Shown: one piece after another, positions 60,394 through 64,000 of the stretch
How the letters are laid out: every line of letters starts with the position of its first letter
Position numbering within the stretch: position 1 is the stretch's first letter
Origin: Bacteroidaceae bacterium
GTDB taxonomy: Bacteria; Bacteroidota; Bacteroidia; Bacteroidales; Bacteroidaceae
Reading direction: 5' to 3'
Assembly (NCBI GenBank): GCA_017469685.1
Contig: JAFUFW010000001.1
Location: 18,065 to 82,064 of the forward strand
DNA: 64,000 bases
Program-made: the position numbers and the translations under genes
The notes under the pieces: generated by a model
Databases searched by the model: none
What the model saw: the letters and a program-made list of their open reading frames with translations, nothing else
Told to the model about the DNA's origin: nothing

Positions 60394-61707
60394 TCACTCC
60401 CAGTAGAGTTCTTGGCGGTTGATGTTCCATTTATGATCCTTCGGGAAGTCGTCGCCCTCCCATGCTTTCTTCGAGGTCCACTTCTCAGGCGCATCTGTCC
60501 AGAAAGGATCGTCAGCTGGCAGGCCGAGGGGCATGAAGGCAAGCGACGTCATGTAGAGCGACCCGTTATTCGTGTACCAGTCGGCCACATTAGGATGTGA
60601 GCCCACGAAACCTATCGTCAGGTAGCCATCCTCGGTGAAATTGCTTTTCCCCTTACCCTCGAACATTCGCTTCATCACGGCAGTGATGCCAGCGCGCACC
60701 TGCCCGTTGGAGAGTTCCTTCGGCAGTTGCTTCTGCCATGCCAGCATAGCCAGTGGCTGCAGTACAGCGAGGCGGTAGGGAATTGAGCGGCCGACGACGG
60801 GGAAAGTGCCTTCGGGCGAGATGAAACGCTCGAGTATGACGCTGTACTTCTGCATACGCTCAGTAACTACTTCCAGACGGTTCTTGGCTCCGTTGCGCTT
60901 GTCGCCGTGCGAGCGTATGAGGTAGGTGTTGTTGGGCTGACGCGCAGCGACCATCTGCAGGCACTCGCTGTACATGGGCTGAATGACGAAGGCATTGTAG
61001 TAGTCGAAGGCGAATGAGGGGCCGTCAGAGTATAGGCCATCGCCGATATACCATTCCTCTGCCTTGCTCATAGCCATCTTTATGCGGAAGGCGTCATAAC
61101 CACCGCCGGCATACATCAGGAAAGCCTCTTCCATGCCCACAAACAGGAGCCAGTTAGTATAAGGAGGGTCATAGCGGCGCAGACCCTGTAGCTCCTTAAA
61201 ATAACGCTGCTTGGTCTCATCGGAAAGAGGCTCCCACAAAGCTTTATAGCCGCGGAAAAGACTCTCCACAACGTAGGCTGCGTCGACGAGCGTCTGACCA
61301 CCACTTCCCCACCCCAGATAGTCGGGGCTCTCGGGATCTACGGCATTGGTGTAAGCTTTAATGGCCCATTCGCGCAGCTGGCGACGCTTCTGCCCCTCGG
61401 GCGTATCGTCGTCAGGCAGCGTGAGCCAAGGCGCGATGCCCGCCATCAGGCGCCCGAAGCATTCCATATAGGCCACCTTCTTGTCGCGGTTGTCCCACGT
61501 GGGTGAGAGCTCCAGTTTCATATTCTTCTGCAGCGTGCCATTGGCCATGTTCTCCAGCACAGGCGCTGCCATAGTGTAGGCCAGTTCCGTCCAATAGTCG
61601 CGGTCGCTCTGCCCGTCGCCCAGCGGGTTTGCCGGCTGCTTCTTGGCCTTGGCGGAAGCTACGGCAGCAACAGCCACCAAGGCTATAAGAATGAGATGTC
61701 TTTTCAT
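60394..61707 (-). CDS. DUF2264 domain protein, exported
   Basis: 437 residues from ATG 61707 (MKRHLILIALVAVAAVASAKA), a signal peptide; an earlier in-frame GTG would overlap the upstream gene's stop. The whole mature protein matches DUF2264, an (alpha/alpha)-barrel family (RDYWTELAYTMAAPVLENMA, ECFGRLMAGIAPWL, FAFDYYNAFVIQPMY). Family members occur with polysaccharide lyases and hydrolases, so a glycan role is likely but the substrate is unknown. It follows the DUF1573 gene after 11 bp. Confidence 0.85.
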   Translation of the reverse strand: MKRHLILIALVAVAAVASAKAKKQPANPLGDGQSDRDYWTELAYTMAAPVLENMANGTLQKNMKLELSPTWDNRDKKVAYMECFGRLMAGIAPWLTLPDDDTPEGQKRRQLREWAIKAYTNAVDPESPDYLGWGSGGQTLVDAAYVVESLFRGYKALWEPLSDETKQRYFKELQGLRRYDPPYTNWLLFVGMEEAFLMYAGGGYDAFRIKMAMSKAEEWYIGDGLYSDGPSFAFDYYNAFVIQPMYSECLQMVAARQPNNTYLIRSHGDKRNGAKNRLEVVTERMQKYSVILERFISPEGTFPVVGRSIPYRLAVLQPLAMLAWQKQLPKELSNGQVRAGITAVMKRMFEGKGKSNFTEDGYLTIGFVGSHPNVADWYTNNGSLYMTSLAFMPLGLPADDPFWTDAPEKWTSKKAWEGDDFPKDHKWNINRQELYWE

Positions 61708-61718
61708 TGCCCTGTAAC

Positions 61719-62156
61719 TCACTTAGCTTCCGCCATCGTGCCCTCGATGCTCAGGCGCACCACGGCGGACTCCTTGGCGTTGGTTCTTACGGTGATAGTC
61801 TTGCGGAACTTGCCCGGGAACTTGCCCTGGCCGTTGTAGGTCACGTCAATAGAACCCTTCTCGCCGGGCTTGATGGGATCTTTCGTGTACGTCGGCACCG
61901 TGCAGCCGCAGCTGGCAATGGCCTGATGAATGATCAGGGGAGCCGTGCCTACGTTAGTGAACGTGAAAGTGCACTGCACAATGGGGTCTTTTTCGGAGAA
62001 GATGCCGAAGTCATGCGACAGCGTGTCGAACTTTATCTCGGCAGCCTTGGCTGCACTCTGAGCCGAAGCCACGCTGACCGATGTCTTCTGCGTCTGTGCC
62101 TGTACGCCAATCGTAGCGGCGAGCACGAGAAGAGCTGAAAGGATGATTTTCTTCAT
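61719..62156 (-). CDS. DUF1573 domain protein, exported
   Basis: 145 residues from ATG 62156 (MKKIILSALLVLAATIGVQA, a signal peptide); the frame is open earlier but crosses the promoter. Mature part is an Ig-like beta-sandwich of the DUF1573 family (IKFDTLSHDFGIFSEKDPI, FTNVGTAPLII, ASCGCTVPTY, KPGEKGSIDVTYN). It is probably periplasmic, and its role is not known. It heads a two-gene unit with DUF2264. Confidence 0.88.
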   Translation of the reverse strand: MKKIILSALLVLAATIGVQAQTQKTSVSVASAQSAAKAAEIKFDTLSHDFGIFSEKDPIVQCTFTFTNVGTAPLIIHQAIASCGCTVPTYTKDPIKPGEKGSIDVTYNGQGKFPGKFRKTITVRTNAKESAVVRLSIEGTMAEAK

Positions 62157-62198
62157 AGTCTTTATAGCGTTAATAGTAAATATTCGCGTATCTGCCTG

Positions 62199-62206
62199 CA
62201 AAAATA
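62199..62206 (-). promoter_or_regulatory. -7 box of the DUF1573-DUF2264 unit
   Basis: Minus-strand TATTTTTG, 43 bp before the DUF1573 start; it supports the shorter start. Confidence 0.55.
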
Positions 62207-62314
62207 GCACCTTTTAGCGGAATAAGCAGCAAAAGAAGTCTTAAAAAAAGAGAAAAAATAAGGCTAAACCGAATTTCATGCACCCCCTGTCAATAATCTT
62301 TAATCTTTATTGCT

Positions 62315-62322
62315 TACTTTTG
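62315..62322 (+). promoter_or_regulatory. -7 box next to the DUF4286 start codon
   Basis: TACTTTTG ends 4 bp before the ATG at 62327; the expected start of transcription falls on or just after the ATG. Confidence 0.55.
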
Positions 62323-62326
62323 CAGC

Positions 62327-62650
62327 ATGATTATCTACAACACCACCTACCACGTGCCCCTTGCCGATGCCCGCGACTTTGTCATTTGGGTCAGCCAGGC
62401 TGTGCTGCCACGCCTCGGACAGACTTCCTACGTCAGCAGCGCCCGACTCTCACGCATCCTCTCTCACCGCGACGACGAGAGCGAATGTTTTGCCCTGCAG
62501 TTTGAGGTCGAGAGCACAGCACGACTCCACTACTGGCTCATCCACGAGGGCAAACAGATCGACAACGAACTCGCGAAAACCTTCAACAACCGCATACTCG
62601 GTTTTGCTACAATGATGGAAGAGGTGGAGACAATTAAAGCAGCAAATTAA
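62327..62650 (+). CDS. DUF4286 family protein
   Basis: 107 residues, [20 protein letters not shown], small and soluble. The family is Bacteroidota-specific, of ferredoxin-like size and of unknown role, and is often encoded directly before ruvC, as here (4-bp gap). Probably leaderless; the next in-frame ATG would remove most of the protein. Confidence 0.85.
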   Translation: MIIYNTTYHVPLADARDFVIWVSQAVLPRLGQTSYVSSARLSRILSHRDDESECFALQFEVESTARLHYWLIHEGKQIDNELAKTFNNRILGFATMMEEVETIKAAN

Positions 62651-62654
62651 AAGT

Positions 62655-63218
62655 TTGGAAAACGAACGTATCATATTAGGCATAGACCCTGGCACCACCA
62701 TCATGGGCTACGGTGTTATTAAGATCACAGGCCGGCGGGCTGAGATGGTCACGATGGGCGTCATCGACCTGCGCAAATATGGCGACCACTACCTCAAGCT
62801 GGGCCGTATCTTCGAGCGCGTCACTGGCATCATCGAGAGCTATTTGCCCGACGAGCTCGCCATCGAAGCCCCATTCTTCGGGAAGAACGTACAGTCCATG
62901 CTCAAGCTCGGGCGCGCACAGGGCGTAGCCATGGCTGCAGCCATCAGCCGACAAGTGCCCATCCACGAATATGCCCCCATGCAGATAAAGATGGCCATCA
63001 CCGGCAACGGCTCAGCCTCTAAGGAACAGGTGGCATACATGCTTCGACAGATGATGAAAATACCTGACGAAGCAATGCTACCATGGCTCGATGCCACCGA
63101 CGGCCTTGCCGCTGCCTACTGCCACTTCATCGAAAGCTCACGCCCCACTGTAGCCGGCGGAGCCAAATCGTGGAAGGACTTCGCGAAGAAGAACAAAGAC
63201 AAGGTGCATGGGATGTAG
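62655..63218 (+). CDS. ruvC: Crossover junction endodeoxyribonuclease RuvC
   Basis: 187 residues starting at a TTG (frame [15 protein letters not shown]); no ATG exists upstream in frame. The catalytic acidic residues are in [16 protein letters not shown] and [13 protein letters not shown]. It cuts Holliday junctions. It is coupled to the DUF4286 gene. Confidence 0.95.
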   Translation: MENERIILGIDPGTTIMGYGVIKITGRRAEMVTMGVIDLRKYGDHYLKLGRIFERVTGIIESYLPDELAIEAPFFGKNVQSMLKLGRAQGVAMAAAISRQVPIHEYAPMQIKMAITGNGSASKEQVAYMLRQMMKIPDEAMLPWLDATDGLAAAYCHFIESSRPTVAGGAKSWKDFAKKNKDKVHGM

Positions 63219-63307
63219 GGATTTGATAAATTGAGTTATTGAAGACGCTATAGCCGCTTGACATAAATCGTCTTTTTGGCCATTATGTTGTAAAAAGGAG
63301 CAGGAAA

Positions 63308-63325
63308 GTTCGCGCGCGCACGAAC
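63308..63325 (+). promoter_or_regulatory. Near-palindromic GC-rich motif before hisH (possible operator)
   Basis: GTTCGCGCGCGCACGAAC (8 of 9 pairs) ends 8 bp before the -7 box, covering the -33 region. The 16-bp core is the exact reverse complement of that at 10175-10190 before pheT, so each is read in the same sense as its gene. Confidence 0.4.
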
Positions 63326-63333
63326 ATTTTTAT

Positions 63334-63341
63334 TATATTTG
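63334..63341 (+). promoter_or_regulatory. -7 box of hisH
   Basis: TATATTTG ends 9 bp before the ATG at 63351, leaving a leader of only a few bases at most. Confidence 0.55.
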
Positions 63342-63350
63342 CAGCCGATT

Positions 63351-63932
63351 ATGAAGGTAGCTATCGTCAAATACAATGCCGGAAACGTATATTCGGTGGT
63401 TCATGCGCTGAAGCGTCTGGGCGTAGAACCTGTGGTCACTGACGATGCGGCTCAGCTGCGCTCGGCAGACCGCGTGCTGTTCCCCGGACAAGGCGAGGCG
63501 AGCCAGGCGATGAGCTACCTGCGCAGCCACGGCCTCGACAGTGTCATCCGCTCGCTCCGTCAGCCCGTGTTGGGAATCTGCATAGGCCAGCAGCTTATGT
63601 GCCGCCACTCTGAGGAGGGCGACACAACCTGCCTCGGCATATTCCCCGTCGACGTGCTGCGCTTCCAGCCACAACGACATGAGGACAAGGTGCCGCACAT
63701 GGGGTGGAACGCCATAAAGCATACCGCCAACAGCAGTATTCTTGACGACTCGTTTGTTTACTTCATCCACAGCTTCTACGTACCTGTGTGCGAGTTCACT
63801 ACGGCGACGTGTGACTACATAGTGCCCTTCAGTGCAGCCCTTCGCAAAGACAACTTCTTCGCCACACAGTTCCACCCCGAGAAGAGCGGGAGCGTGGGCG
63901 AGAACATACTACGGAGGTTCCTTGAAAATTGA
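63351..63932 (+). CDS. hisH: Imidazole glycerol phosphate synthase glutaminase subunit
   Basis: 193 residues from ATG 63351. Class I glutamine amidotransferase: YNAGNVYSVVHAL at the N-terminus, PGQGEASQAM oxyanion region, nucleophile Cys in GICIGQQLMC (about 77-86), and the His/Glu of FHPEKSG near residue 180. It feeds ammonia to HisF in histidine biosynthesis. A TTG 12 bp upstream lies in the -7 box, so ATG 63351 is preferred. Confidence 0.95.
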   Translation: MKVAIVKYNAGNVYSVVHALKRLGVEPVVTDDAAQLRSADRVLFPGQGEASQAMSYLRSHGLDSVIRSLRQPVLGICIGQQLMCRHSEEGDTTCLGIFPVDVLRFQPQRHEDKVPHMGWNAIKHTANSSILDDSFVYFIHSFYVPVCEFTTATCDYIVPFSAALRKDNFFATQFHPEKSGSVGENILRRFLEN

Positions 63933-63987
63933 CAATTGAAGATTGACAATTGAAGAATAAAATATCTAAACATCGAAATAACGCTAA

Positions 63988-64000
63988 ATGATCCTTATTC
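63988..64000 (+). CDS. hisA: Start of a probable hisA (cut by window end)
   Basis: ATG ATC CTT ATT gives MILI, matching the usual HisA start (M-I-x-I-P-A-I-D). It follows hisH, as expected in his operons, after a gap of ATTGACAATTGAAGATTGAC-like repeats. Only four codons are visible, so this rests mainly on gene order. Confidence 0.45.

Overview
The window reads as chromosomal DNA of a Bacteroidota bacterium, most likely a Prevotella-like member of the Bacteroidales. The signs are a SusC/SusD pair with accessory lipoproteins, many secreted glycoside hydrolases, YNLQG/YTLNG-type C-terminal tails, lineage gene families (DUF4286-ruvC, YtxH plus holin-like pair, DUF4843, PKD-like lipoprotein), and promoters of the Bacteroidota type (TAnnTTTG at -7, TTTG near -33) in front of many genes instead of E. 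coli -35/-10 boxes. Genus is inferred, not proven. No rRNA, tRNA, CRISPR array, phage or intact insertion sequence was seen.

Layout. 1-6.3 kb: the end of a metal-efflux permease, a GH127 enzyme and a GH36 alpha-galactosidase. 6.3-17.8 kb: housekeeping genes (PH-domain protein, yebC, pheT, dnaB, folK, PBP1A, pyrB-pyrI-glyA). 18.0-21.2 kb: a divergent LuxR-type regulator and TonB-dependent receptor. 21.3-29.3 kb: rlmD, a glutathione peroxidase and a glutathione peroxidase-nitroreductase fusion, S41 protease, dCMP deaminase and M3 peptidase. 29.4-36.2 kb: a probable sialic-acid operon (nanA, small outer-membrane protein, mutarotase-Na+ symporter fusion, N-acylglucosamine 2-epimerase), with queF and a Crp/Fnr regulator downstream. 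36.5-39.8 kb: a DUF6055-GH97 double-domain enzyme. 40.1-48.8 kb: SusC, SusD, DUF4843, PKD-like lipoprotein and thioredoxin-like protein. 48.9-52.4 kb: thrS-infC-rpmI-rplT. 52.4-53.5 kb: a gene graveyard. 53.5-57.3 kb: a hypothetical gene, a three-domain phage/NAD-type fusion and a TPR protein. 57.3-64 kb: def, ruvX, SPOR lipoprotein, YtxH/holin-like pair, DUF2264, DUF1573, DUF4286-ruvC, hisH and the first codons of a probable hisA.

The least expected signals are repeats. (1) Three intergenic arrays of the 14-bp palindrome AACCCTTAAGGGTT are spaced at exactly 22 bp, about two helical turns, each beside a terminator hairpin. (2) A low-complexity GTGAAAAATGAAAA repeat fills the gaps of the SusC/D operon, and its reverse complement encodes the signal-peptide cores of the three following lipoproteins and of a distant TPR protein. 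(3) Short GC-rich palindrome-like elements sit in frame inside at least three protein genes, at domain linkers or just after a signal peptide. (4) An identical 16-bp near-palindrome lies upstream of pheT and hisH in the same orientation to each gene. (5) folK, the DUF4286 gene and hisH have a -7 box so close to the ATG that their mRNAs are probably leaderless.
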